64,000 nucleotides of DNA from Eubacterium ruminantium (GCA_900108205.1 FNUU01000003.1:211881-275880); one strand, 5' to 3'; shown: positions 1 to 8,530, numbered from the stretch's first letter. The notes: a model not told the origin generated them from the letters alone. Numbers and translations: made by a program.

Positions 1-219
1 TGTATAATTTAACCATTCCACTGTTCAAATTATATCCAATAAAAGTGAGATTTTCTGCTTCGCCTTTCGCTCAACAGCTATTCGTTTCCCAACATTATTA
101 CAATCCCCGTCACATTTATGATATGATAAAAGAAAATTTTCATTTTAACCCTAACCATTTCATATTTTCTGCATTATACATACAGAAGCTTCTAAGAAAC
201 AATGAAAGAGGTAATTGAT

Positions 220-1767
220 ATGACCACAGATGAGTACAGAGAACAAATAGCGCAGATGTCTAAAACGATGTTCAGATACTGCCTTTCACGTACAAATTCA
301 TACCATGATGCAGAAGATCTGGCTCAAGAGATACTGCTTGCGAGCTTCAAATCAGAGTTGGAGTTTCCGAATGAGAAAGCCTTCTATGCCTTTGTTTGGA
401 GAACGGCTGATAATCTTCTGAAAAGCTGGTATCGAAATAAATCAAGACGCGAAACGGCGGAATTGGATGAAAAAATGTCGGATGGCAGTTGGGAAACTCT
501 TGAGGAAAAGGCCAGTGACAATGATCAGCTGCGGCTGATTACCCGCGAGCTTTCTCATTTGAACTCAAATTACAGGCATGTAACTGTTGCATATTATATC
601 GACGGAATGTCAGTGAAGGATATTTCCGAAAGGTTTTCTCTGACGCAAAGTATGGTAAAATATCTTCTCTTTCAGTCAAGAAAAAGAATTCGGGAGGGAA
701 TTAACATGGAAATAAATTACGGTAAATTAAGCTATGATCCAATAGAATTAGAAACATTTTTCTTTGGTGGTAAGAATAATTATTTTGGAGTATTTGACAG
801 CAAGCTCAGTAACAATATTCTGGTAGCCTGCATTTTTGACAAGCTGTCCGAGGAGCAGCTAAGCTTGCAGATCGGTGTTCCTACCGCTTATCTTGAGGAC
901 GAATTGAAAAAACTCATAGAATACGGCCTTCTCATTGAGAAAAATGGTTTCTATCAAAGTAACGTCCCAATAATCACCAAGGATGTTTTTGCTGAGATCA
1001 GGCGTGCAAATAAAGCGGATGTTGAAAACATATGCGAAACTCTAAAAGATAATATTGATAAAAATATGGAAGAGGTACGTAAGACAGGCTTTTACGGAAA
1101 TGATATGCCTCAGAACTCACTCAAATGGTTCATGCTTGCGCTTGTTCTTCATTTGGCATATTTTGATAAGCCTCTTGAAGATCTGCCTTCGGAATATCCA
1201 ACGGATGTATTTGGAGAGAAGTGTTTCAGGTTATTTACCGAAAAACTTCCAAGTGATCCTTACGGACTTGGCGTATGCCATATGGACAGTGATAATTCAT
1301 CGGTATTATTCTGGGATATACTTATAAATGGGGAACTTAAGCACCCTAATATGACAAGAACCAGAGCATATATGCTGGGAAAGCTTTTATCCGAACAGCC
1401 TGTAACCGAAAATGAAAAGCTTATCTGTTCAGAACTTATTAACTACGGTTTTGCAATCAAGACTGATGCGGGTATCGTTCCGAATATTCCGATACTTACA
1501 AATGAACAAAATGAGAAAATATCCGATATCATTCACGGTATCGGCATAGAAATCGGTCAGAATGTTGTGGGGAGGACACCGGTACTACGTAAAATCCTTT
1601 GTGAGCACAGTCCTCAGCATCTGATTGATTATACAGAAAAAATGGCGCCACTCCTTCATTTTAAAGAAGCGGAGCAGGTAATGCAGAATCTCTGTGAAAG
1701 CGGCTGGCTGCTGCCTTTAAAGGATGATATGCAGGCTACAACGATAATGTGTTTAAAGAAGAGTTAA
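220..1767 (+). CDS. ECF-like sigma factor with long C-terminal winged-helix extension
   Basis: RNA polymerase sigma-70 family protein, 515 aa. The N-terminal ~165 residues hold sigma region 2 (DAEDLAQEILLASF, then a Trp/Arg-rich FVWRTADNLLKSWYR stretch) and a region 4 helix-turn-helix (VKDISERFSLTQSMVKYLL). Typical ECF factors stop near 170-190 aa. Here about 345 more residues follow, opening with a winged-helix-like stretch (around residues 185-260, with SEEQLSLQIGVPTAYLEDEL) and going on as an alpha-rich domain I do not recognise. An upstream in-frame ATG at 202 exists, but GAAAGAGG lies 8 nt before the ATG at 220, so I prefer 220. No anti-sigma gene is adjacent. The extension may sense a ligand or act as a built-in anti-sigma (inference). 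The sigma assignment is firm, the extension is not. Confidence 0.8.
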   Translation: MTTDEYREQIAQMSKTMFRYCLSRTNSYHDAEDLAQEILLASFKSELEFPNEKAFYAFVWRTADNLLKSWYRNKSRRETAELDEKMSDGSWETLEEKASDNDQLRLITRELSHLNSNYRHVTVAYYIDGMSVKDISERFSLTQSMVKYLLFQSRKRIREGINMEINYGKLSYDPIELETFFFGGKNNYFGVFDSKLSNNILVACIFDKLSEEQLSLQIGVPTAYLEDELKKLIEYGLLIEKNGFYQSNVPIITKDVFAEIRRANKADVENICETLKDNIDKNMEEVRKTGFYGNDMPQNSLKWFMLALVLHLAYFDKPLEDLPSEYPTDVFGEKCFRLFTEKLPSDPYGLGVCHMDSDNSSVLFWDILINGELKHPNMTRTRAYMLGKLLSEQPVTENEKLICSELINYGFAIKTDAGIVPNIPILTNEQNEKISDIIHGIGIEIGQNVVGRTPVLRKILCEHSPQHLIDYTEKMAPLLHFKEAEQVMQNLCESGWLLPLKDDMQATTIMCLKKS

Positions 1768-1794
1768 AGGATATATAAATACATCTTCAATTCA

Positions 1795-1830
1795 GGCAGG
1801 AAACAAGAGGATCTTTTCTTGTTTCCTGCC
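1795..1830 (+). terminator. hairpin terminator after the sigma factor gene
   Basis: Perfect 14-bp stem (1795-1808 pairs with 1817-1830) with an 8-nt loop, only 28 nt after the sigma gene stop. The T-tract that follows is weak (CGAATTTTAAG), so the strength is uncertain. It also lies downstream of the convergent minus-strand ORF and may serve both. Confidence 0.6.
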
Positions 1831-1863
1831 CGAATTTTAAGTGTTTATTGTATTTTTTGACAA

Positions 1864-2247
1864 TTAGAGATTAGCGGCTTCGAGTTCTGTTATCCTCGCC
1901 TGTAAAGCAGCGATGGTGTTGTCCTTCTCTACAATAGCATTTTCTTTCTCGGCGATAGTATTATCCTTCTCAGCAATAGCATTATCTCTCTCAGCGATGG
2001 TATTATCTTTCTCAGCGAGTTTTATTTGCATTTCCTCTACAGCGTCAATATAACGGTCGATTTCCAGATCAAGTGATTGATCGTGCATAATATCAGCCTC
2101 CTTTACTTCAGGGTAATCAGAGTATAGATAATTAAATAGTCTGTTGGTAAGAGATATCAAAACATTCATGTCATCCCGAGAGATTTTACCATTTTGATAG
2201 CTCTTCTCAATCACTTTGATTATATCATCTATATAGAGCTCTTTCAA
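1864..2247 (-). CDS. coiled-coil protein, probably a gene fragment
   Basis: Hypothetical 127-aa protein. The first ~70 residues are helical; the last ~50 are a heptad-like tandem repeat of the form AEKDNTI/AERDNAI, a clear coiled coil. The only available start in this stretch is TTG at 2247, with no Shine-Dalgarno sequence before it. The same frame stays open for about 46 more codons upstream (to ~2388) without an ATG. That pattern suggests the 3' remnant of a longer gene. Similar helical/coiled tails close some Rpn-type nucleases, and an intact Rpn gene lies at 4959, but this link is only a guess. Function unknown. Confidence 0.4.
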   Translation of the reverse strand: MKELYIDDIIKVIEKSYQNGKISRDDMNVLISLTNRLFNYLYSDYPEVKEADIMHDQSLDLEIDRYIDAVEEMQIKLAEKDNTIAERDNAIAEKDNTIAEKENAIVEKDNTIAALQARITELEAANL

Positions 2248-2403
2248 TTGTAATATGCTTGATTCGTCACGTTTTTGCTTAGCGTTTCTCTTAGCTTTAA
2301 GAGGCGGAAAGGAATGAAAATAGTTGTTTTTTGTGAGGTGTGCATATAAAGATTTGGTTGTTTTGACGAAAAGTTTTATTGCGTTTTATGTTTGATTTAC
2401 GTA

Positions 2404-2432
2404 AAAATCCCCCTGATCATATGATCAGGGGG
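2404..2432 (-). terminator. terminator of the truncated surface-protein gene
   Basis: Perfect 24-bp palindrome at 2409-2432 (CCCCCTGATCAT mirrored), followed in the minus direction by a T-run (2404-2408). It sits 24 nt past the stop of the minus-strand gene ending at 2456. Confidence 0.85.
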
Positions 2433-2455
2433 AACTCAAATTATTAAGCCATTAC

Positions 2456-3421
2456 TTATTCGTTCTTTGTAAACTTAAGATTTATTGAGAAGTTCTGACC
2501 GGCATTTGCATTCCAGCATTCTGGATCTTCGCCTTCAAGCCATACTCTTATGTATACTAAAGATGCTTCACCATATTCATCATTACCAGATCCAGCAACT
2601 GTAACAACGGTGCCATCATTATATGGAGTAATTCCCGCATATGTATCATCTGCTAAATAGCCAGCTTTATTAACTGCTCCGTTAGGCACCGCTCCACTTT
2701 CCGCTGCAGTACCATAATAATCAACTACAGATGTACCGGTATAACTATCAGCCTTTAATCCTATTATGTTACTTGTAGAAACGCCAGTATCATTAATAAT
2801 AGCAACTCTTGCTGCTTTATAAAGAACAGCTGTTCCCGAAGCATCTCCTATTACAGAACTGTTATTATCCTTAACATATGCTTCAACCTTAAGTGGAACT
2901 GCAGTGTTACTTGATGTTCTAAGCCAAACAGGGATGTCAACATAGTATCCGTCATCTTTTGTAACACTATAGAGAGTAGATGGGGTATAACCTGATCCAC
3001 TCTGTCCCCAAGTATCTGATTTGCTTTCCTTTGCATGTAATGTTGTCATATATGTTCCGCTGCCGTTATCAGCTACTGCAGTAAGTCCGCTATTAGCAGC
3101 TATAAATTGAGCACCAGAACCATCAGATTTAACAGTTTTACCAACACCTGTAGCATCAGGTGTAAAATAGATGGTCTGACCAGTTGTAGATGATGCAGGT
3201 ATAATCTTACCTAATGTATAATATGCACTAATATCAGCTGTATTAGACCAATAATTAAGTGTTAAACCAGGGTCCTGAGCTTTTCCATCAGTATCTGTAT
3301 CGATTAAACCTGTACTTGATGCTAATACGCCGCTATCCTTAAGCTTACCTAACGAAATCTGTAAATCTTCTGGTACAGTCGCAGTCATCTGAATATTCTG
3401 CACTTCCACTTCTCTACTCAT
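2456..3421 (-). pseudogene. camelysin/TasA-like surface protein lacking its signal peptide
   Basis: 321 codons of an extracellular-type, Thr/Ser/Gly-rich beta protein. It opens with SREVEVQNIQMTATVPEDL, which is how the mature part of SipW-dependent (camelysin/TasA-like) proteins of this group starts, just after the signal peptide. No signal peptide is present. The frame continues open upstream of the first ATG as GAIYAWFT, the usual tail of such a signal peptide (xAxFAWFT), then runs into the 3' end of the serine recombinase gene and stops at 3512-3514. The ATG at 3421 has no Shine-Dalgarno sequence. The 5' end was therefore lost or displaced at the recombinase boundary, and the gene is probably silent in this arrangement. 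The body of the gene has no frameshift, so the event is recent or reversible. Confidence 0.7.
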
Positions 3422-3470
3422 CGTGAACCATGCATATATAGCGCCAACTACATCAAATCCGATGAATCCA
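3422..3470 (-). other. candidate attachment site / recombination junction
   Basis: The in-frame remnant GFDVVGAIYAWFT of the neighbouring surface-protein gene overlaps the last codons of the recombinase gene (stop TAG at 3448-3450). Large serine recombinases commonly act at sites next to their own gene, so the crossover core should lie within about 3430-3450. I see no matching second site within the window; the partner half is probably elsewhere. This is inference from the reading frame, not from a known att sequence. Confidence 0.45.
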
Positions 3471-4737
3471 TCACCGTTCCATCGCGGAATTCTATCCGGA
3501 TATGATTTTTTTTATATACATTCACCTGGCGTACATATTTATACACGACATCTTCATCAAATGTGGTCAGCAGCATGCCGTGAGAATCTCTGCAGCCATG
3601 TTCATTTATTGCGGTAATAAGCAGCTCATGCAACAGTGACTCGTGAACAGTCGCTGCATCGGGGCAGGCATTTTTGCCTCCTTCAAGTCTTGAACTACAG
3701 CGCCATACGGCGTAACGCTTGTCGTTACATTTCCAAATGACACGGCGGAAATGTTCACCGCAGTAGGGGCAGAGCAGAAGACGGTTCAGACGATATGATG
3801 GCTTGGAGGGCTTCAAAGTATCATTTGCTGAGTTTGGAGAAACAGCAGAAATAGTAGGGTTTTTCCTCCGTCTGCGCTCAAATTCAGCTAATACTCGCTC
3901 GTAGGTTACCTCGTCGACGATTGCTTCGTGGCAGTTTTTTATGAAATACTGAGGTTTTATACCTGCATTTTTGATTCTTTCATGGGTGAGGAAATTTATT
4001 GTCACGGACTTCTGGAGCAGGGCATGGCCGGCGTACTTTTCGTTGATAAGGATCTGCTCAACATTTTTGCGGGTCCATTTGCTGCTGCCATTTCTGCGTG
4101 TACAGCCGGAAGCTGTCAGGATGTTTGCTATATATCCCATACTGTGGCCGTCAGCGAACATGGAATAGATGCGGCGGACTATTTCAGCCTCGGCTTCGAT
4201 AATGACAGGCTTTTTGTCGTCACCTAGACGGTAGCCCATCATTTGACTGAAATTATACCGGACCTTGCCGCTTTGGAAAGCTTTTTCTATGCCCCAGGTG
4301 ATATTTTTAGATATTGATTCGGATTCTGCCTGCGCAAAGGAAGCGTAGAGCGAAATCATAAATTCTGAGTTTATGGAGCCGGTGTCGATATTTTCCTTTT
4401 CAAATAGTATTCGTATGCCGAGAGATGTCAGTTCACGGACTGCGCTTAGAAAGTCTACGGTATTTCTCGCAAAGCGGGAAATGGATTTACACAGTATCAG
4501 GTCAATGCGGTGTCGTCTGCATTGTGTCATCATCCTTTTGAACTGTATTCTGTTTTTGAGGGCAGTGCCGCTGATGCCTTCGTCCGCGTATAGTGCGACA
4601 AGTGTCCAGTCCGGATGGGAGAGTATGAGTTCTTTGTAGTAGGAAAGCTGGGCGGAAAATGAATTTGTCTGGCTTTCTTCGTTTGATGATACGCGAGCGT
4701 ATGCGGCGACGCGAAGTGATGAATGTTTTTCTGTCAT
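3448..4737 (-). CDS. large serine recombinase
   Basis: Site-specific DNA recombinase, 429 aa. The resolvase-type catalytic domain spans ~9-150: nucleophile Ser17 in YARVSSNEES, then LYADEGISG, ISRFARNT and SFAQAESESISKN. A recombinase DNA-binding domain follows (~170-270, with NGSSKWTRKNVEQILINEKYAG), then a zinc ribbon (~325-360: CPYC ... C ... C) and a C-terminal tail. AGGAGG lies 7 nt before the ATG. The length is short for a phage integrase of this class (usually 450-550) but all domains are present, so it looks active. Its 3' end cuts into the signal-peptide region of a surface-protein gene. No phage or transposon cargo accompanies it, which favours a small integrated element or a dedicated gene-switching recombinase. 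Confidence 0.9.
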   Translation of the reverse strand: MTEKHSSLRVAAYARVSSNEESQTNSFSAQLSYYKELILSHPDWTLVALYADEGISGTALKNRIQFKRMMTQCRRHRIDLILCKSISRFARNTVDFLSAVRELTSLGIRILFEKENIDTGSINSEFMISLYASFAQAESESISKNITWGIEKAFQSGKVRYNFSQMMGYRLGDDKKPVIIEAEAEIVRRIYSMFADGHSMGYIANILTASGCTRRNGSSKWTRKNVEQILINEKYAGHALLQKSVTINFLTHERIKNAGIKPQYFIKNCHEAIVDEVTYERVLAEFERRRRKNPTISAVSPNSANDTLKPSKPSYRLNRLLLCPYCGEHFRRVIWKCNDKRYAVWRCSSRLEGGKNACPDAATVHESLLHELLITAINEHGCRDSHGMLLTTFDEDVVYKYVRQVNVYKKNHIRIEFRDGTVMDSSDLM

Positions 4738-4862
4738 GGTAACCTCCTGTAAATAAATAATACTATTATCATATAAAAAACAGTCTGAATTTATTTAAAG
4801 TGTTGCAAAAAGCAAGTGTTTGAAGCATTTTGCTGTTTTTTATTTTGGGACTATTTTTTTGC

Positions 4863-4907
4863 TTGACACCGGCTTCTAAAAGGGGGTAAATTTTAAATAA
4901 CCCCCTT
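4863..4907 (+). promoter_or_regulatory. promoter of the Rpn-nuclease operon with inverted repeat
   Basis: TTGACA (4863-4868), an 18-nt spacer and TAAATT (4887-4892). A G5/C5 inverted repeat (AGGGGGT ... ACCCCCT, within ~4881-4907) overlaps the -10 box and start region, as an operator would. The ATG of the downstream gene is about 60 nt further. Confidence 0.5.
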
Positions 4908-4958
4908 AGTTGTTATGTTCTTTTATAAGACAATAATGACTTAAGGAGGAATATGTGT

Positions 4959-5996
4959 ATGTACGATAACAGACAAAATAAGAATAGTGTTTTTGTAGAT
5001 TTATTTCAGAATTGTGATGATGCATTAAAGAATGATATGGAGCTGGTACGTTGGCTTAATATTTTACCAAAGGACTGGAATGGAGAAATAAAACCGCTTC
5101 ATCTTGATGATACGCTCTATAAAGCGTTTAAAAATGATGTTTCTTTTTTGGTGGGAGATATTATTTTGATACTTGCGGAGCATCAAAGTACGATTAATCC
5201 TAATATGCCATTCAGAGCATTGCTTTACATCTCCAGATTGCTGGAAAAGTTCGTCAAAGTTGATGATCGATATAAAAATAAACTGGCAAAAATACCGACT
5301 CCGGCAATCTATGTGTTCTATAATGGTGAAAAAGAGATGCCGTTTCTTCATTATGAAAAGCTGAGTGACGCATATCTTGTTGGCGATAGTTATATCTCAG
5401 AAGAGTTGAAAGGTTTTTCAGAGAAATACAAATTAGGTGCAGAGTATAATTTGCAATACCCATTAGAATTAGTAGTAACAGTAATCAATATTAATCAAAA
5501 AATAAATGGCAAAGATAACGAATTGCTTAAATCGTGTCCGGTATTATATGAATATAGCCAGTTGATTCAATTGATACGAGATAAAAAGAAATCAGATTCG
5601 TCAGATTATTTCAGTGAAGCTATAAATGAATGCATACATTTAGGTATATTGGCAGATTATCTGTCTGCGAGAAGATCGGAGGTATATAACATGTTAATAG
5701 CTGAATATGATTATGATACAGATATAAGAGTGAAAACTGAGGAAGCTCGTGAAGAAGGATTTGAATTAGGGATAGAAAAAGGAAAAATCGAGGGGAAAAT
5801 CGAAGGAAAGCTTGAAGGAATTAATGCTTCTCGACTAAATTATGCATCAAGAAAGCTTGAAAAGAATATTGATGTTGATGATTTGGTATCGGATATGATT
5901 GATTCATTCGGAATTACTGAAGATGAGGCAAAAAAGATAGTTGCGGAAGCAATATGTAATAAGGTGGAAGGACAAGACAATGGAAGAGAACAATAA
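4959..5996 (+). CDS. Rpn family recombination-promoting nuclease / putative transposase
   Basis: Protein of 345 aa in the Rpn (PD-(D/E)XK, transposase_31-like) family. These are DNA endonucleases, often present in many copies, that promote RecA-independent recombination. The catalytic region is at ~60-95, with KNDVSFLVGDIILILAEHQ then STINPNMPFRALLYISRL, including the E-x-Q motif. A mid domain follows, then a C-terminal helical tail with the repeat EKGKIEGKIEGKLEG typical of the family. AAGGAGG at 4943-4949 favours the ATG at 4959 (9 nt) over the one at 4953 (3 nt). The next gene starts inside its 3' end, so the two are translationally coupled. Confidence 0.85.
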   Translation: MYDNRQNKNSVFVDLFQNCDDALKNDMELVRWLNILPKDWNGEIKPLHLDDTLYKAFKNDVSFLVGDIILILAEHQSTINPNMPFRALLYISRLLEKFVKVDDRYKNKLAKIPTPAIYVFYNGEKEMPFLHYEKLSDAYLVGDSYISEELKGFSEKYKLGAEYNLQYPLELVVTVININQKINGKDNELLKSCPVLYEYSQLIQLIRDKKKSDSSDYFSEAINECIHLGILADYLSARRSEVYNMLIAEYDYDTDIRVKTEEAREEGFELGIEKGKIEGKIEGKLEGINASRLNYASRKLEKNIDVDDLVSDMIDSFGITEDEAKKIVAEAICNKVEGQDNGREQ

Positions 5997-7140
5997 AGAA
6001 AAAATCAAAGAAAAAGGCGGATTGGATAAACAGATGAATGTATGGAAGGCTGTAGCGATTGCGGCCATCCTTCTTTTGGCGGTTGTAGGCGTTCTGTTTG
6101 CGGTTACGCTTTGTAAGAAAGATTCTGATGATTCAGAGAAAGGTTCGGCTGCACCTGAAAAGGAGGAAAAGGCAAGCGCAGAAGATCCATTAAGCCTTTG
6201 GACACAGGGCAGTGAAGCGAAGCAGGCGCTTATTTCGTATATGAATGCTATCACGGACAAGGAAAGCTCAGATTATATACCTCCGGAAGACCGTATAGCG
6301 GTTTTTGATATGGATGGTACGCTTTGTTGTGAGACAGACCCGATCTACTTTGACCACATGCTTTTCATGCACAGGGTAACGGAGGATCCTGACTATAAAG
6401 CAGGTGCTTATGAGCTGGAGGTTGCGGACAGGATACGTGACTATATTGCTACGGGCAAATATCCTGCCGGCATGGATAACGACCACGGACAGGGTGTTGC
6501 GACTGCATTTGCGGGGATGACACTCAAGGAGTTCGATGATTATGTGAAGGCCTACAGGGATACTCCGGCAGAAGGCTATGAAGGAATGACCAAGGGTGAT
6601 GCGTTTTACAAGCCTATGCTTCAGGTGATTGATTACCTTCAGTCGAATGACTTCAGAGTTTACATCGTCAGCGGAACGGACAGGCTTATCGTAAGAGGAT
6701 ATGCCGAGGGTAAGGTAAATATACCGCTTTCGCAGATGATCGGTTCTGATGAGTCTCTTGTGGCAACCCATCAGGGAGAAAAGGACGGACTTGAATATAC
6801 ATATGTTGGAGAGGATGATCTTGTTCTTGGCGGGGATTTCATTATCAAGAATCTGAAAATGAACAAGGTATCGGTGATCATGCAGGAAATCGGGCAGCAG
6901 CCGGTACTCTCCTTCGGAAACAGCACAGGTGATTCAAGTATGGCTGAATTCACGTGCGATGAGAACCGCTATAGGAGTCTTGCGTTTATGCTCTGCTGTG
7001 ACGACACGGAGCGTGAAAATGGAAATGTAGAGAAGGCAGAGAAAATGGAAAAACTCTGTGCCGAGGAGGGCTGGATAGCTGTTTCCATGAAGAACGACTG
7101 GACGACAATATACGGCGATGGTGTAAAGAAAAAACAGTAA
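5980..7140 (+). CDS. membrane-anchored HAD-family phosphatase
   Basis: Phosphohydrolase of the HAD superfamily, 386 aa. A short cytoplasmic Lys/Glu stretch is followed by one transmembrane helix (~20-42), a charged linker, then the catalytic domain outside the membrane. Motif I is VFDMDGTLCCE (~108-118), motif II is YIVSGTDR (~228), and the acidic motif is FGNSTGDSSM (~312). The spacing resembles secreted phosphoserine-phosphatase-like proteins of clostridia. The start at 5980 is preceded by AAGGTGGAAGG and overlaps the Rpn gene by 17 nt, so both probably share one mRNA. Substrate unknown. Pairing with an Rpn gene looks incidental. Confidence 0.8.
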   Translation: MEENNKEKIKEKGGLDKQMNVWKAVAIAAILLLAVVGVLFAVTLCKKDSDDSEKGSAAPEKEEKASAEDPLSLWTQGSEAKQALISYMNAITDKESSDYIPPEDRIAVFDMDGTLCCETDPIYFDHMLFMHRVTEDPDYKAGAYELEVADRIRDYIATGKYPAGMDNDHGQGVATAFAGMTLKEFDDYVKAYRDTPAEGYEGMTKGDAFYKPMLQVIDYLQSNDFRVYIVSGTDRLIVRGYAEGKVNIPLSQMIGSDESLVATHQGEKDGLEYTYVGEDDLVLGGDFIIKNLKMNKVSVIMQEIGQQPVLSFGNSTGDSSMAEFTCDENRYRSLAFMLCCDDTERENGNVEKAEKMEKLCAEEGWIAVSMKNDWTTIYGDGVKKKQ

Positions 7141-7190
7141 TTTATCGACGTTTTTTATCAAAAAACACATAAGTAAAAACTTAGGGAAAA

Positions 7191-7229
7191 AAACAGAGCC
7201 TTTGAATATTTTCAGGGCTCTGTTTTTTT
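7191..7229 (+). terminator. terminator after the HAD phosphatase gene
   Basis: 10-bp stem AAACAGAGCC / GGCTCTGTTT (7191-7200 with 7216-7225) followed by T7, placed 50 nt after the stop. Confidence 0.9.
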
Positions 7230-7303
7230 GCACAATATTTTTTGTTGAGTAATGGAAAAAGCACGCAAATAGTGCGTTTTTGATTTCGTAAACATTTACT
7301 ATG

Positions 7304-7321
7304 TGTACTAAAAAAAGTACA
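7304..7321 (+). promoter_or_regulatory. 18-bp palindromic operator, copy 1
   Basis: TGTACTAAAAAAAGTACA, with TGTACT and AGTACA as inverted arms, located just upstream of the -35 box at 7331. The identical 18-mer occurs on the other strand at 11225-11242, in the same place relative to the promoter of the zinc-ribbon protein gene. The two genes are likely controlled by one regulator, which I cannot name. Confidence 0.6.
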
Positions 7322-7330
7322 GAAATAGTG

Positions 7331-7359
7331 TTGACATAATGAAAAAAAGAGACTATAAA
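7331..7359 (+). promoter_or_regulatory. sigma-A promoter of the lipoprotein gene
   Basis: TTGACA (7331-7336), a 17-nt spacer and TATAAA (7354-7359). Near-consensus vegetative promoter, ~75 nt before the lipoprotein ATG. Confidence 0.75.
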
Positions 7360-7397
7360 ACTGTTTTGTTGATATATGAGTTTTATAAATTAAAAAG

Positions 7398-7434
7398 AGG
7401 AGGGGATGGATATTAAGTATCCATCAAAAAAACA
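7398..7434 (+). promoter_or_regulatory. structured ribosome-binding region with overlapping mini-ORF
   Basis: AGGAGG (7398-7403) lies 31 nt before the lipoprotein ATG. Between them, ATGGATA (7406-7412) pairs with TATCCAT (7418-7424). Folding this hairpin out leaves about 12 nt from the Shine-Dalgarno to the ATG. The same stretch reads as a 10-codon ORF (MDIKYPSKKQ) whose TGA overlaps the lipoprotein ATG. Either reading makes this an unusual translation-control site. Confidence 0.4.
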
Positions 7435-8172
7435 ATGAAGAAGTTTGGAAAAATCATTTGTGTAACAGTACTTGCTCTTGCGCTTGGTCTTACAGGATGC
7501 GGCAACAAGGATGACGACAAGGAGACAACAACAGTAGCAGCTGAGAAGACAGAAGCAAAGACAGAGAAGAAGACAGAAGAGAAGACAGAGGAAAAGAAGG
7601 AAGAGAAGTCTGAAGAGAAGACTGAAGAAAAGTCTGAAGAGAAAACAGAAGAGAAGAAGGAAGAGAAGTCCGAAGAGAAGTCTGAAGAGAAGTCTGAAGA
7701 GAAGACAGAAGAGAAGAAAGAGACAGAAGCTGAGTCAACATCAGAGGCTGCTTCAGAGGAAGTTTCTAATGAAGCAACTATTTATGTTGGTAAGGACGGA
7801 AGCTTTACTGAGATCAAGGCTGAGATCAGCAAGGATATGTCAGTAGAGGATCAGGCAGCAGCTATTATTATCGAAATCGGATACGCTGTAGGTTATCAGA
7901 TCGGCACACTTGATATCTCAAATGGTAAGGGTGGATTTTCTATCGATTTTTCTTCTGATTCAGCACCTTTTGATATAGAGAACACATACAAGGGAAATGG
8001 CGCAGAAGTTTATCCTGTAAGTGGTGGCCAGGAAGAAGTTGCTAAGGTAGTATTTGATAGTATCAAGGAATCTTTACAGAAGTACTTTGGCGGTGGTGAT
8101 GTATACTTCTCATTAAATGGTGGAGATATAACAATCGGTTCTATCACAATCTCAGCAGTTGAGCCATACTAA
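7435..8172 (+). CDS. lipoprotein with Glu/Lys repeat linker
   Basis: Surface lipoprotein of 245 aa. The signal sequence ends in the lipobox LTGC (Cys at ~22). Residues ~40-100 are a low-complexity stalk of EEK-S/T repeats encoded by near-identical GAAGAGAAG units. A globular C-terminal domain of ~140 aa follows (YVGKDGSFTEIKAEI onwards, ending SLNGGDITIGSITISAVEPY). I do not recognise that domain. The stalk probably lifts it through the cell wall. The repeat tract is prone to slippage, so its length may vary between strains. The gene has its own promoter and terminator and shares an operator with the zinc-ribbon protein gene at 10234. Confidence 0.75.
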   Translation: MKKFGKIICVTVLALALGLTGCGNKDDDKETTTVAAEKTEAKTEKKTEEKTEEKKEEKSEEKTEEKSEEKTEEKKEEKSEEKSEEKSEEKTEEKKETEAESTSEAASEEVSNEATIYVGKDGSFTEIKAEISKDMSVEDQAAAIIIEIGYAVGYQIGTLDISNGKGGFSIDFSSDSAPFDIENTYKGNGAEVYPVSGGQEEVAKVVFDSIKESLQKYFGGGDVYFSLNGGDITIGSITISAVEPY

Positions 8173-8198
8173 TTGATAGTATGCTGATTAAGTGCGTA

Positions 8199-8238
8199 GT
8201 ATTATGAGATGCGGTTTAGATTCTCATAAATAATACGT
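8199..8238. repeat. partial copy of a dispersed hairpin repeat
   Basis: Contains ATTATGAGATGCGGTTT followed by TTCTCATAA, the hairpin core of the longer element found at 15905-15969 and (inverted) at 39604-39668. Only the hairpin part is present here. Confidence 0.4.
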
Positions 8239-8286
8239 AATATATAGATAAGACATTTATCAGTTTTATTTCATATACTTTATGAA

Positions 8287-8320
8287 GGGCGTTTCGCATA
8301 TCTTGTGAGACGTCCTTTTT
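8287..8320 (+). terminator. terminator after the lipoprotein gene
   Basis: 12-bp stem (8287-8298 with 8304-8315, including three G-U pairs), 5-nt loop, then T5. Confidence 0.85.
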
Positions 8321-8516
8321 ATTATTATCCTTTTGACGTGGTAAAAAAATCTATCATGTGATACTCATGTAAAGAGCTTTTCACGGCATAAGCGGTATAT
8401 GGTAGCTGGCTTTGACCGGTAGGAGCAGTAAATCTCATATCACGGGACAGGCGGTTTTTCTGCAACAGAATACTGTCAGGATGCATCAAGAAGCTGCAGT
8501 AAACAGAAAGACCATG

Positions 8517-8530
8517 TGTAAGCGTTAACA
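8517..8530. promoter_or_regulatory. cre-like operator upstream of pfp
   Basis: TGTAAGCGTTAACA matches the CcpA/LacI-family catabolite operator consensus TGWAANCGNTNNCA. It lies 40 nt upstream of the pfp -35 box. Confidence 0.6.

Noticed and set aside
4795..4850. GTGTTGCAAAAAGCAAGTGTTTGAAGC as a further TGTTG tandem promoter
   Set aside because: The two TGTT units are not spaced by 11 bp and no -10 box follows at 9 nt.
7560..7735. GAAGAGAAG repeats in the lipoprotein gene as a non-coding repeat
   Set aside because: They are in frame and encode a Glu/Lys stalk after a lipobox; the domain behind them stays in frame.
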